From: Mugil cephalus
Lineage: Eukaryota; Chordata; Actinopteri; Mugiliformes; Mugilidae
Assembly (NCBI RefSeq): GCF_022458985.1
Contig: NC_061781.1
Location: 14,225,501 to 14,289,500, forward strand
DNA length: 64,000 bases
Direction: 5' to 3'
Under the pieces are notes generated by a model, which had not been told where the DNA came from, did no database searches, and was given only the letters and a program-made list of their open reading frames with translations. The stretch's first letter is position 1; every line of letters begins with the position of its first letter. The position numbers were made by a program, and so were the translations under genes. Below are positions 34,988 through 53,694 of this stretch, piece after piece.

Positions 34988-37900
34988 ATGGGAGGCTCCG
35001 AGAGCGTCGAGATACCGGGCGGAGGAACCGAAGGCTACCATGTCCTCCGGGTAAGAGCAGCCTTCATGCCGGGACACAGCCACTCCACCAGGAAGCATCT
35101 CCTGCTAACGTTAGCTTTGTTTTTAGCCACACAATCGGTGCTTTTTGCACGGGCACTTTGCTGTAAACGTTTAACAATCGGGAATCAGGTGTAAAGGTGC
35201 GCGTAAGACTGAGCTCGCGATCAGTGACGTGTAGTTTATTGTGGTCGGGTGTCAACAGCGTGTGTTGGGAGTCAAAGCTGCTGCTGCTGCTGCTACGCCC
35301 CTCAATCTGTAGCCGGTGCATCCGCTTTTAAATGTTAAAATTTGTGTTGTAACCCGATCTGTAACATGTGCCCCCCTGTGTGTGTGAAATGGGTCAGTCC
35401 ATGTGAGATAGTAGTTAATTAGTTTTCAAACTGATTTGTCTGCGTAAAAACGTAACCGACGTGGTGCCAGAAGAACCGGTGTGTCCACTATGGATGTCAG
35501 CAGGAGTGGTAGGAAGGTAGGAAGGTAGGAAGGTGGGGCTGTGTGCCTTCGGTCTCAATGTATGTTGGGATTGTTTAAGAAGAAGAAATCCTCCTTTCGG
35601 TTGTATTCCTGTCCTATCCTGTTCTCCAAATTCACCAGATCCCAAACTGATCAAGTGTCTGTGGGATGATCCACAGAGAGCCCTCCCCTCAACCCATATG
35701 ACCCAAAGACCCCACTAACGACACTGTGTTTCCAGACACCACAGGACACAGTCAGTGGGTCCATGTCCATTCTCTGATGAGTCCCAACTCTTTTGGAGGC
35801 ACAAGGGAGACCTACACAATATCAGGAAGGTGGTCATAAATGAGAAATCAGGCAGCCGCTGATCCAGAGTGTCTGAATGGGTTTGGCCTCATCAAACACT
35901 TTGGTTACATTGTCGTCTTAAAACTCAGTGTTTCCACTCTCAGCTTCAGTCAGTTGAGATACAGTGGGCCATTGACACGATTTAGGTGACATGTAAATTA
36001 TTTGTGGTGGAGTTTCCTGCAGTTCTGCGTACAGGTGGTTTAAAGCGGAGGATAAAGTAATCCTGAGTTTGTTCTTGGTTTGAGGCAGTGGTAATACTGC
36101 ATCCCTGTTTGCACCCGTGTTCAACCTGTGAGTGTTCTTAGCTGCTGCACTAATATAAACAGTGTGCCTGCACGGTAAATGGTAGCCGGTTGTATGTTAG
36201 GTTGCAGGTCAAGTGCAACTGATTAACTGTTGAATAAGAGCAAACACACATCAAACAGCTGCCCCCGCAAATCCAGATAAACGGTCAAGTCAGGCTCGTT
36301 TCCTAGAAAGTAGATTTAAGTTTTAAATAACACTGCTCTGTGTATTTGGAATAAAAAGAAAGAAGAATATTTCGCTGACTGCATAGACCTGAAATCGTTT
36401 GAGTTATTTGCTGAGTAACACATCCTGGTAACATCAAATTCCTTGTGTACCTAAAGACCAGTTTCCCCCAACCTGTTTTACTTGTGAGCTCTGAATACAA
36501 AGCCACGTACACTTGTAGCTCCTTAAGCCCTAGACATTTCAGCCCTTCTCACAATGTTTTATTAGAATAATTTAGGCCCAAAGAACTAAAGCTATAGGGA
36601 ATTAGATAAAGTTCTCATGACCCCTGCTGATCTGGGTTTGGGAACCACAGTTCGTAGCCACTTTAAAAGTGTCACCTCATATTTAATAATCCTGAACCTT
36701 TTGACTGTCTCACGATGCTACGATTTTGTAGGTGCAAGAGAATTCCCCCGGGCGGAGAGCAGGACTGGAGCCATTCTTTGATTTTATCATCTCAGTCTGC
36801 GACACTAGACTGGTGCGTTTCCTCGTGCAGGCATCAAAATAATGTGCAGGTTTCTTTTAGCCCCGTGTATCGTGACATGTGAGCTTCTCTTAGAACAGGG
36901 ACAATGACACGCTGAAGGAGCTGCTGAAGCTGAACGTGGAGAGGCCCATCAAGATGCTGTTATACAGCAGCAAGACGCTGTCGGTGAGGGAGACCACCGT
37001 CACGCCCAGTGCCATGTGGGGGGGCCAGGGGCTCCTGGGGGTCAGCATTCGCTTCTGCAGCTTCGAAGGAGCCAATGAAAACGTTTGGCACGTCTTGGTG
37101 AGTGTGAGGGTCTGACTTGAGCTTCGTTCCAGAGTTACTCCTACAATCGAAACATGCTTTGGTTTCAGGAGGTCGAGCCAAACTCTCCCGCGGCCCAGGC
37201 CGGTTTGAGGGCTCACGCCGACTACATCATCGGAGCGGACGCCGTCATGAGTGAGGTACCGGCTTTTGCAGATTGACAGCGGTGTTGATACAGAGCTAGA
37301 GACGTGTTGAACTGATGTGAACGTGTGGTGTCTGGACAGAGCGAAGATCTGTTCTCTGTCGTCGAAACCCACGAGGGGAAGGAGCTGAAGCTCTACGTCT
37401 ACAACACGGACACGGACAACTGCCGGGAGGTGGTCATCACCCCGAACTCCGAGTGGGGAGGAGAGGGCAGGTATTACACTCGCCGATCCCTCAAACGTCC
37501 GTTTCTATGACGTTGAGACATAGAGCACCATATAAAAACACAATGCTCCAGTTATAAATTTACCCTAAAACACACCACAGTCACTATCTTTTTTTTTTCC
37601 TGGTTAGAGTTCAAACTTGCCATTTTGCATAGTGTGTAATATTTAGATGATTTCCATTTACAGTGCTTCTGTCTCTTCAGTCTAGGGTGTGGGATTGGCT
37701 ACGGCTACCTGCACAGGATACCTACCCTGCCATACGCAGAAGGCAGCAACATCAGTTTCCCCGCACACGCTCCTGCAGAACCGGCTCCTCCCCCTAAAGA
37801 CGGCTTCACGGAGGTGACACGGCGTTTCATTTCAGATGATTAAACCCAGAGGGAAAACATTCACGTAGACGTGATCTTGTTGATGTTTACCAGGTCCATC

Positions 37901-40013
37901 TCTCTGCCGTCGTTCCAACCGTTCCAGTGGCGGTGTCGTCGTCTGCTTCCACTGGATTAGAGCAGCCTCTCGCTGGCCTGTCGATCGGCTCCAACCCGGC
38001 CGCTGTCCTGAGCAGTGTACAGACAGGTGGCTGTTCAACACATCTGGAGTGACAGGCCACGAGAGCTCTAAATACATCTGTTCATTATTGTCTGTTTGTC
38101 ACACTAACAGGAGCTCCTACTGTCCCGCTGCCCAGCCAAGTTACCCCCTCACATAGTGTTCCACCACTCGTCCATCCGGCTCCAACACTACCAGGTTGGT
38201 GACACTGATTTGGGGCTTGTAGCCGCTGTCGGGAGAAATCCGCTAACGACGCCTTTATTCTCGTTGCGCAGGCCTGATGCCCCTATCCGGAGGTCTTCCC
38301 CCCTTTCCTAATTTACCAAACCGAAACGTCACCTTGCCAGATGTTCGTCACGTCTTACCTCCTGGAGTTGGATTACAGCATCCAGGTATCGTTTTATTTT
38401 CTTGGTTGTTCCTATCATGTGAAAACTAAGGATGAACACATTTTTATCCTGTTCCCTAAGCTCTGTTTTTGTCCAGAGCTACTAGAAATACGTATCCAGT
38501 TGCACCATGAAATTGACAGCGGGCAAATGGAAATATTTGATATAATTACCGGAAGGTACAGTTCAGCTGATTAAATTAAACTCTCACACCTCATTTTAAA
38601 ATTGTTTACTCCATATAAAGGGTGAAAAGTCAGTAATTAATCAGTTCAAATTCAAATATTTGTGATGTTAATACTGAAGTGAATTAAAAGATTTATGTAA
38701 AAAAAAAAGTAGAAAAATACTAACATATGCCATTTTTAGGACATTTTTGTCCCTTATTGGTAACAATTTAGGTGATACATTGTAAAAATGGAGCATTGTG
38801 GGATTTGAATTTTGAACTTTGCCAAATATGATGGCGAAAAGCATAACTACCACGAAGTTATCACAAAAAAAAAATAAAAAATCCGAAGGGACACTTTTAG
38901 TGTTAAAGAGGCTCGATAAGCAGAAAAGTATTGAGACAAACATGCTGCAGCTTTTGGAGTTCTTGTAGGTTTTGGCGACAGTTAAACCTCGTGCTTGTAG
39001 AAACTAATATACATTTAGTGACTTCTTGTTATTCAGACAACAGTTTTTAAGCTGAGTCCACTAAACTGAAACAAGAGTTGACTGTAATAATGACTTCTCC
39101 TCTTTCTGGTCCCTTTCATAATGTCCTTTCAGTGTAAATGAAAGGAGAATGAATCCAGTACTCCTCCAGTGGAAATACAGTATCTACAGTATTTACACCA
39201 TACAGTATGTACTGCTACTGTATGGTGTAAATATAAATAAGAGAGAAGAGGCATGTCGTCAGCTGATGTCATCCATGTACTTTTCCAGTCCCACAACCTT
39301 TTTTTTTTTAATGCATCCATTCATAGAAGTGGGCTGTTACGACACATAGAATTTGTCTCTTAATTTCTGACACTTTTGTCACTTTCCAGCAGCGTAAATC
39401 AACCGTTTGTGGATGTGTACTAGTATGTTTTATAGGAGCACATGGTCTTTGTCTAGTTCTACAACGCATAGGGACCTTTAATGGAATCTTCCAGACGTAG
39501 CCTTTTTAATGTAAACGTCCCGTTTGCTTTTATTTTTTATTAGAGACAATGCCTTTAAATTCATTTTAGATTACACTTCTGCACTGAAACAGGTTGAGAC
39601 TTTATTCTCCTATCACTCTCAGTGAACTGCCAGGGCTGGTAGGAGCAATGATCATGCCAAGCAAACGCATGACAAGAAACAGACTAGCCCAAAAAAAAAA
39701 AAAACAAAGCCCATGTTGTTGTTTTGTTTCAAGCTAAATAAAAATCTTGTAGAAATCTAAGCATGCGTGGTTAGAAACTAATTTTGGTTTGTACTTTGCA
39801 GGTCTTCCACCTCTCAACCTCCCGGGTGTAATCAGTCCGCCCAACTACGTTTTCCCCCCTTTCGCTGCTAACACAACGCCTGCCGTCCCGCAGGACACCA
39901 CATCTCCCTTCTCCACAATCCCAATGAACAGTTCACTGACTAAAGCCCCCAGCCCGCCGTCAGCGACCGCCCCTGGATCAATAAACATCACAATGTCTGT
40001 GGACTCATCTTAG
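34988..40013 (+). CDS. gorasp2: Golgi reassembly stacking protein 2 (GRASP55), 10 exons
   Basis: Exons 34988-35050, 36732-36812, 36894-37097, 37169-37255, 37340-37470, 37681-37813, 37894-38026, 38111-38194, 38272-38385 and 39802-40013 join in frame to 413 aa. GRASP55 tethers and stacks medial/trans Golgi cisternae and takes part in unconventional secretion. Met-Gly-Gly-Ser at the N-terminus gives the N-myristoylation glycine. The two PDZ-like GRASP repeats cover about residues 1-105 and 110-205, with [56 protein letters not shown] and [20 protein letters not shown]. The remaining half is a Ser/Pro-rich, low-complexity regulatory tail ending ITMSVDSS. The tail is shorter than in mammals (about 450 aa in total). 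Intron 1 carries a Tc1-like fragment. It converges with tlk1 downstream. Confidence 0.96.
35636..35848 (+). mobile_element. 3' fragment of a Tc1-like DNA transposon
   Basis: The stretch carries AGTGTCTGTGGGATGATCC, CAGACACCACAGGACACAGTC, TGGAGGCACAAGGGAGACC and TACACAATATCAGGAAGGTGG, the order found at the 3' end of a widespread fish Tc1/mariner-type element (C-terminus of the transposase and right terminus). It is heavily mutated with no intact frame and lies in gorasp2 intron 1. Related pieces lie at 59030-59285 and 62042-62210. Confidence 0.6.
39190..39233. repeat. Perfect 18-bp inverted repeat (hairpin) in gorasp2 intron 9
   Basis: TATTTACACCATACAGTA at 39190-39207 is exactly complementary to TACTGTATGGTGTAAATA at 39216-39233 with an 8-base loop. 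It lies between the exons ending at 38385 and starting at 39802. The arms are AT-rich. It may be the remains of a small palindromic element; nothing marks it as a microRNA. Confidence 0.8.
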
Positions 40014-40500
40014 CAGAGAGCACTTTTTAGGGATGGCAGCTTGCTCTCCAGTCAATTCGTTGCACCATTCAGCTGAATAATAGCTTCTACACACGCAGTT
40101 AGGATTGTCGGACGAGCTCACATGAGATGCTGGAACTGCTGATCTTCCAAATGCAGCAGAGCCAAGGCTCTTGTGAAAATGGTTTGTCAAAAAAAAAAAA
40201 AACTCTTTCGGCAGAGTCCAAACATGCACTCTGCACTACTTCATATTGGCTCACTTCTTAGTCATAGTAATAGGTGTTACATTTGGTCAGATGCTGGAAA
40301 ATGGGTTTCTTTGTGTCTTAAGGGTTTGAACTACCTAGAGGGGGTGTTGGAGCTGTAATTTATACCACTGGGGAGCTTCCTTTCAGAAAAGCAGGTTTGC
40401 ATGCTGCAGTGTTGTAGCCTTCATTAAACTGTTTTTGTTTTGTACATTTCTAAAGTGAGATCACGTTACCTTAAATAAACTTGTGTATTTTCTCTACGTC
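40014..40500 (+). terminator. gorasp2: gorasp2 3' UTR and poly(A) signal
   Basis: AATAAA at 40474-40479 (CTTAAATAAACTTG), about 460 bases after the stop, with a GT-rich stretch following. This is the best candidate end for gorasp2, and it faces the convergent tlk1 3' end. Confidence 0.55.
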
Positions 40501-40707
40501 AGCCTGTGGGTCTTTCTCCGTCAAGCACGGAGGAGTCGTTGGTACGGTCCGTAACAGCGTAGTACCAGAGGAAACCAGAGGGTGCCAGTGTAATGTCAGG
40601 TAATGGAGGCAGACTGCGCCATATAATTTAAGTGTGAAGAGACCCTTATCAGGCCACGATTGATAATACCACTCACTGGGAGGAAAAAAAAAAAAAGTTT
40701 CCTGGCA

Positions 40708-41555
40708 TTTATTATTCACTCTTGGCAGATCTGTACAATATGTACCTGAAGTGGAACATACAGCCCTTGAAAAAGTAAGAGCAACAAAGCAGCAAAATTA
40801 AACCACTCCAGGAAACTGATTTTTACACTGGGAATTTTTAACTTTGTACACATTTACTGCTGCAGCTCAAAATTTCAAAATTCACCTGTACAGCATATAC
40901 AGCTTCCAATTTATCTGTTAATTATATTCCTGCATAGGGTTTTTATACATTGTCGTTTTTCTACATTTGGTTACTTTGTGCATTAAAAATAAGTACGCTG
41001 CCCCAACCTACATGACACTAGATGTCACTTTTATGCTACACATTACATTCTCATGGCTAAGTAACTCAAAGCCTAACGTTTGTGGAAAACGAAAACATTT
41101 ATCCAAATCAATAGTGAAATCTTTGTGTTTCTAACTAACGATGACCGTCCCCCTCCTCACAGTAAATTAACTTCTAGCAGCTGAATCATTTGCACGCTGG
41201 CAGGACCATGTTATTTAATCTAAACGGCAGGCTGCCAAGTCTCCCTTCGGCCCTTTAAGGCTTTATCTGTCTGCAACGTCTCAACAGTCCAGTCACATTT
41301 TCTTCAAGGTACGTAGTCAATTTCAGTGCTTATGTCGGACCCTCAAAAAGATCCATTCGCCCGTGTCCTTTTAAAAACATCCCTTCACTGTCCCTTCGTT
41401 GACCAAGCCCCGGTAAACAAGTAGAAGCCTGGCACAGGTCAGGACAGACCTCCCCGCACTCGCGTCTCGCTCCTTCTGTCGCCGACCGTTCCTCCTCTCA
41501 GGAGCACGAGCCTCTGAGGAGCTCTCTTTGATTTTTCCGTCACAGTCCGAGGCTG
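40708..41555 (-). other. tlk1: tlk1 3' UTR with candidate poly(A) signal
   Basis: On the minus strand the hexamer AATAAA occurs at 40713-40708, about 840 bases beyond the tlk1 stop codon. No ORF or exon of another gene lies in between. The gorasp2 and tlk1 transcripts would then end within about 250 bases of each other. Confidence 0.35.
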
Positions 41556-47836
<6,281 letters not shown>

Positions 47837-50434
47837 GGTGCCTGGGAGGATTAGCGACAATTCACAGAGGGTCTCAGTTATTCAGGGATCGGTTTATGTG
47901 AAGCCTCCGAATGCTCACTCAAGAGCAGATGACACAGCGGCTCCGAGCTTAACAGCAGAGTTATGATGACTTGAATCCAGACACATGACAGCGTTTTAGT
48001 CTGGACCAGAACATAAACCAAGATCAAACGCATATCCATTCGTTAGTGGCGCTGTCAAGACACTATATATTCATTTAGCACTGATGGGATGTGCAGCTTT
48101 TCATTACGTTTCCCTGTGGTACTATCAAATCTACGAGCAAAGCTCAATACTCCTATTGAGTATCACCAATAACAGAGACGCAGAGCTCAGGAGCATTACA
48201 GCACCACAAGCATTATTATCATGAGAGCAGTGCTTCAACTGCCTGGTGATGCTGAATACTGTGCTCCTTAGGGAATGATACCGGAGCTCCATGGGCTTTA
48301 GGGTTGCTGCAGAGGTGTCTGCTAAACCTACGCATTAATGAGACAACCATTTTGAGTCCACAACGGGCTATCGACATTTAGCTTACAGAAGGTAGGCAGG
48401 GATTTACCAAATCCATTTAAGAGAAGGATAACATCACCAATTAAGAAACTCCTACCAACATGTATTTAAAATCACAGCATCTCAGAATAAAGCCTGCAAA
48501 CATTACTAATGTGCACTAAACAAAGACATGACAGCTGCCTGTGTGTGTAGCCTAAAAACGAAGTGTAGCATACTAGTAGAAAGGCACTGAGTGAAAAACG
48601 TCTCTTGCCGACTGAGGAAGGACTGTTACAAAACCATCTAATGCTCCCAAGATAAATGTGACTCCTGCTAATCGTGAGGGAAAAGGGGCATCGACACATT
48701 TCGGCTGTGCAACAGGGACCCAGCACAGAATGAAACAAAGACATAACCCTCCTCAAAATGGGGCAAACAATGGCTGTAATCATGATGTGGTAGCTTTCAT
48801 TTATGTACATCAGAGTTAGAAAATACAAATTATAAAACCCGCACAGCCACAGATTTTCATATGTAAACAGACTTGAATCAGCTTTGAACTCAACCAAATC
48901 TGGACTTAGTTTAGGTCCAGTGTTTGTACTGTCCAGCAGCAGGTACAAAAAACAGATTTAGCACAAACAGCTAAACTGAAAGAAACTGATAATATCCTCT
49001 TAAAAAAAACGCTGACTGTCAGTAAGTTCTGCTTTGTAATGCATTTACACAAACACTCATTTTGGAGCTCAAAATGGGTTAAAACAGGCAAAATACAGCA
49101 GACTCATCTAATATTTATAATAATATTTACTGACACACAACCATTTTTTTACATGAGCACAAGAAAGGTGATTAAGTAGGTGTTAAAGAAAGAGCATAAC
49201 CTGAAATATCACTAAATAAATGAATGAATCTGCATCATCCAAAAAAAAAAAACAGCTGCTAAAATATATTTATATAAAAAGTAAGTAATAAAGTGTGTAT
49301 TTATTTTATTAACAACCTAACAAATGTAGCATCATAATGTCATGATTGTGTATTAAACTTTGTGAATCTTATGCAAAAAAGTAGCAAGTCCAGCATCACA
49401 CAAGGAAATGAAATGTAAATGACACTCAGTACTTATCTGACATTTGACTATCGAGAGAAGAAAACTACGGCTCAACTTTGAACCGTATGTAAAGTTTCAA
49501 CCGAAAACTAAATGGTAGTAACCATTTATAACAACGTTACATCCTTGATATCATCGCCCGTACTTTACCATAACCACTTAACTCAGACGTAGCTACGTCA
49601 TGATTTTGTAAACTTACAAATGTTGTAACAACAAGACACCATTTCCTCTTCTTAAGAATAAAGTGTGCGTGTCACATTTCCCACAATATGTCCGTGACTT
49701 TCAGTTACATTTTCAGACTTTTTTTTTTTTTTAGGAAAGATAATCTAATGTAACTATACTGACTCCATGAAGACTATTTTCTACAGAGTTGTTTATTATT
49801 AGATACACTAGCGACGACAAATGCATTTTAAGAGTCTCAGCACCACAAACTACATCATTAAAAATGTCCGAAATAAACATTAAACAGTCACGAAGATATA
49901 TTTAGCATTTTGTTTTATAACCAATGTACCTAATATTTTTGGCAAAGGAATGTATGTACACTCAAGATTGTCTAGCAATTATAAGCCACTCAAAGAATAA
50001 ATTGCTGGTATGTTCACTACTTTTAATGACAGTTTTAACTTAAAGGCTTCACCATCCACTCGAGGCAGTTGTTGTAGGCGTTAAGCAACCCAATTTCACT
50101 TCTAAAATAGGATTATATCAAAACCGCAGACAGAGGAGGTGTAGTTTTTTTTTTTTTTTCAAACCTACTTATTGCAGAATTACAGTACAGTCTTGCAGAG
50201 ATGGACCCATAGCCATACCTCTCACTCAACCCAGAGTATTTATGTTTTACGTCATGAATACACATGAGCTGTATGGTCTTTCTCGAGGATTTCCTTTTGT
50301 TTCAGACTGGAAGGCCTCGGTGCTTTATCTATATTTGAGCCCCTGCAGGAGTCAGTGGTTGAACCCTTACAGGCTCTTGCTGTGAATGTCATTTTAACTC
50401 CATGCTGCTCAGCACAGTGACCACCTGTTTGTGG

Positions 50435-50466
<32 letters not shown>

Positions 50467-51480
50467 GAAAGCCTTAAAAAAAATTATATAAGGCATGAGC
50501 TTTGCAGACTACTTCCACCCGAGTTCATTCATTCCCAACTTGAGCTTAAAACTGCACGGGCACACGTTGCACTTTGTCAATATTTACAAGTGTCAAACTG
50601 ATGCAGGAAGCCATCACTCATTAATGTCAACCAGTGTGTGACAATACAGAGAAAGGGAGAAGCCCCCTCAGTGTCCATGATTTCTAGTAAAGTCCCACGT
50701 ACTCTACAATATCCAGTAAAAAACTACTGGGCGCTGCAGGGAACCGTGGTTAACATCAAGTGACAACTACACAGAGTTATTTGATTGCGTGTTGGTTAGT
50801 ATGCAGCCACAACAGCTTGTAACCCCGTGACTGTCCCTTCAGTTTAGTGGTGCATCTACACAAACGCTTCCTTGCTTCGAGTAAATAGCTAAGGTCACAC
50901 AAGGATACCAGTGCATTAGCATCTGTAACGAATGGACACCTTAAAGTGCATGGACACATACATGCTGTCTGCACCGTTAACAAACAACGCGTTACACATG
51001 CAAACATTGTGAACACTGTAGGCAGGTAAACACACAAAGGATTGCGGTCGATGCCGTGCATACTTGTGATATTGCTTGCTGCAATTCAAGAACATATCCA
51101 ACCCAAGAAACTGCTTGATTTCTTCACTTTCATTTGCTGGTTCATTATTACTTGTCTCGTTAAGCTGCCTAGTGTTTGCTCCTGTAGCGGCAGCGTGTTA
51201 AATGGAGGATGCACCGACTACAGCGGCAACACTTCTACTCCCGCAAAGGTTTATCGCCATTGTTATTTGTCTTAAGGTTAGTGCACTGGCCTGAGCAAAG
51301 AAAGACGAGCCAGTGTCTTCAGTGCTACTAGCTAGCCAAAAAAAGCCTCAATGGACTTTGGAGCTGACGCGTTACTGTAACGTTAGCTAGCAACATTTGC
51401 TCGGTCATTTTACTACGATTTCCCTTCGTTTTGCACAAAATCACCCAAACGAGCACGTAGAGAAGACATATGCGCCTTAA
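47837..51480 (-). other. tlk1: tlk1 5' region, probably first intron
   Basis: No coding exon was recognised upstream of the tlk1 start codon in this stretch. It contains a (CA)n run at 50434-50462, several A/T runs and frequent stops on both strands. If the promoter is near 51.6 kb, as suggested below, this is the first intron. Confidence 0.45.
50434..50462. repeat. (CA)n microsatellite
   Basis: About 14 uninterrupted CA units in the presumed first intron of tlk1. Confidence 0.95.
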
Positions 51481-51484
51481 AACG

Positions 51485-51870
51485 TTTAAATATACCTTCC
51501 TAGGCCTTCACCACTGCCGGGGTTTGCTGCTGAAAGCACAGTCCGTGTTGGGGACGTGGAGAGCTGGGACCAAAGATGGCGTCCCCTCCAAACTTCCACT
51601 ACTTTGGATACTCATCAAGCTACTTTTCGTGTGTGGGCACCGCAGCGGTCAGTCTGTCACACACGCCGAGGATTTTCCCACGGCTGTTTTTTTTAACTCT
51701 GGTTGGCACAGAGGGAAAATGTGTAACTGTTGTGTTTTTAGGGCACAAACCTCTTCACACACCGGGCTCCGGGGGCCACCTCTCCGTCTTCAAGTGGATG
51801 AAACGTCACGCATCGTGTGCAAAATACTTATCGCGAGGGCGATAGCGTGCTCCTCGACGTCAGTGACAAC
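51485..51870 (-). promoter_or_regulatory. tlk1: Candidate tlk1 promoter and non-coding first exon
   Basis: G+C and CpG rise here against the AT-rich surroundings. AAGATGGCG at 51572-51580, the YY1 core often found at housekeeping start sites, and CGACGTCAGTGAC (CRE-like, near 51855) are visible. On the minus strand a possible donor AGGAAG|GTATAT lies at 51501/51500. These fit a first non-coding exon for tlk1, but the exon ends are not proven. The plus-strand ATG inside AAGATGGCG opens an 89-codon frame with no recognisable family. Confidence 0.35.
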
Positions 51871-52814
51871 CGCGGTGACAACATACCGACCAATTAACCT
51901 TTAATTTATGTTCTCACCAACCCGGACCTGACACGGTTATAGTTTGGCTACAATGTGGTGCATTCATGTTACAAACAAGTCTCCGACGTTGATAAGAATT
52001 GTTAACATTTAATTGTCAAATGCCTAAATTTATATAATAATAAGTTGATATACAAACACAATACTACTACTATTAATACTAACTATACTAGTCTACTACC
52101 TAGTTCTTCAACTTACAGAGTGCAGTGTATTAAAACAAATATAATTGTCTTGCAATTGTAACAGAACAGAAAAAAAGTTTAAAGATCCAGTTTGTGTTTA
52201 TTGTCACTTCCACAATATGTTAAAAAAAACAGGTCTCACTGCTACACATATATAAACATGACACATATTTATTGTACTACTATAGCTACTAATAGTGCAT
52301 TTGCCAGTTTATTATGTACACTACTGAAAACAAATGAATTGTAACATAACAGACGAGCTCTAAACCCCCGCGACTGTTATAATGTTCGGTGTGTGCTGGA
52401 ATCTGGTCATTTTCAGAGGGTGTGATTTGTGATGCTGTCAAACTGTATTGAATTCAGTGCAACACAACACAATTCAATAGTACTACTAAACACAGCCTCC
52501 AAAATGAAAACACATGAGTCAGTAAATCTAAATTTGTTAAAACAAATACTGAATTCCATAACCTTCATGATGTTAAATATTTAGTGCAGGACTGTTATAT
52601 TTAAATGCATTCAGTTTCACTAATGTAAGTAAGGAACTGGCAAGCGGGCGCATTATGACAAGGAATATACAGAATGTACAAAGGGTGAGAATTTAACTGT
52701 ATGCTGAATGCACACTGTTATTTATACAACTGTTAGTAGGTGTTGCAGATGCCTGCACAAGAATAGACTGTGCAAAATGTTGTGCAGAGATATATAGTGC
52801 ATATGCACTTGTGA

Positions 52815-53021
52815 GATTTCTGTGTCCTAATAGTATCTTAAGTCCTGTCGGCAAATATTTAGTCCATGCAGAAGATCTATTCGTACCTTTAGTGAAAAAA
52901 TAAACACAGGTTCCATCTCCACATGTGTAGAAATTCTCTGATAAGCACCTTCCTGTTTTAATGAGATTATAACACATAATAAACATTAAACACATAAATA
53001 TAACTGATTGTGTAATACTGA
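52815..53021 (-). pseudogene. Duplicate copy of mettl8 exon 8 with flanking intron sequence
   Basis: These 207 bp match 54081-54288 at all but about eight positions by eye. The 66-nt exon inside (52952-52887 on the minus strand) is identical to mettl8 exon 8 (54218-54153), including both splice sites and phase. It encodes [19 protein letters not shown] plus FTK. It sits about 840 bp beyond the mettl8 stop codon and past the apparent poly(A) signal, so it should not be in the normal transcript. I read it as a recent local segmental duplication. Confidence 0.85.
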
Positions 53022-53225
53022 CATATGCATGTGTCTAGCTAAATAAAAAGTGTGTTGTGCAGTGTTCTGTCATTGAGACAGTTTATTAGCCTCTTACAAC
53101 ACATTTTAGCAAAGAGTTTTACCCTGTTCACACGCTGGAGTTTCTGGCTTTTCATTAATGGGTCATAAGAGAACCATTAGCTCAGGTGGAAAAAAAAAAC
53201 AGAAAAAAAAAATAAACTTGACTCA

Positions 53226-53320
53226 GATTCAGAAAACTTTATTTGTCCCTGGGGTCAATTTAAGGCACAAGTGAGCAACGTGTACTTACAAGATACTTTT
53301 AACGAAGAAAATACAAAAAA
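53226..53320. repeat. Probable retroelement 3'-end fragment
   Basis: The words CAGAAAACTTTATTTGTCCC, TGGGGTCAATTTAAGGCAC and AAGTGAGCAACG follow the pattern of the 3' ends of common fish non-LTR elements. There is no ORF. A reverse fragment of a similar tail (CTTCTGGGACAAATAAAGTC) lies at about 44516-44535 in tlk1. Confidence 0.35.
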
Positions 53321-53694
53321 TAGAAAAATGTAAAATATGTACAAAAAGAAAAAAACTATGCCATAAATGTATTAACTATCCAAAACTGTCCATGGAGGAT
53401 GTAGACACGACTTTAAGAGTAAAGTGACTAAAGTGCAAAAGTAAACAGGAGTTACAGGGATTATTTATTCACATGTCATCAGCAGCTTCTTTAAGAGCTT
53501 TCTTTTTAATATGTAAACATGTTTAATGTCATTATAATTTTTCTTATATATAACATTTTGATCATTTTGTAATCATTCTTATTTTCTGTTAATTAGTCCC
53601 TCGACCCTCTGTCACAGCAGTTACAGTCACTAAACTCAATCATGAATATTAATACAATGATATGAACCCAGACAACACCACACATTTTGTTGAC

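Larger units (their letters stand above)
51905..53690. other. Intergenic spacer between tlk1 and mettl8
   Basis: AT-rich sequence without a gene of its own. It contains the duplicated mettl8 exon (52815-53021, listed separately) and, at about 53226-53320, a stretch with TCAGAAAACTTTATTTGTCC and TTAAGGCACAAGTGAGC that resembles the 3' end of a common fish retroelement. Confidence 0.5.

Noticed and set aside
36890..37372. 160-codon minus-strand ORF across gorasp2 exons 3 to 5
   Set aside because: It lies opposite confirmed gorasp2 exons and crosses their introns without any domain.
48472..48948. 158-codon minus-strand ORF in the tlk1 first intron
   Set aside because: No family resemblance, AT-rich and Cys/Ser/Leu-biased composition, no splice or promoter context; likely a chance open frame.
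51470..51904. 144- and 89-codon plus-strand ORFs at the tlk1 promoter
   Set aside because: No recognisable domain; the ATG in AAGATGGCG is better explained as a YY1-type promoter site. Kept only as a regulatory note.
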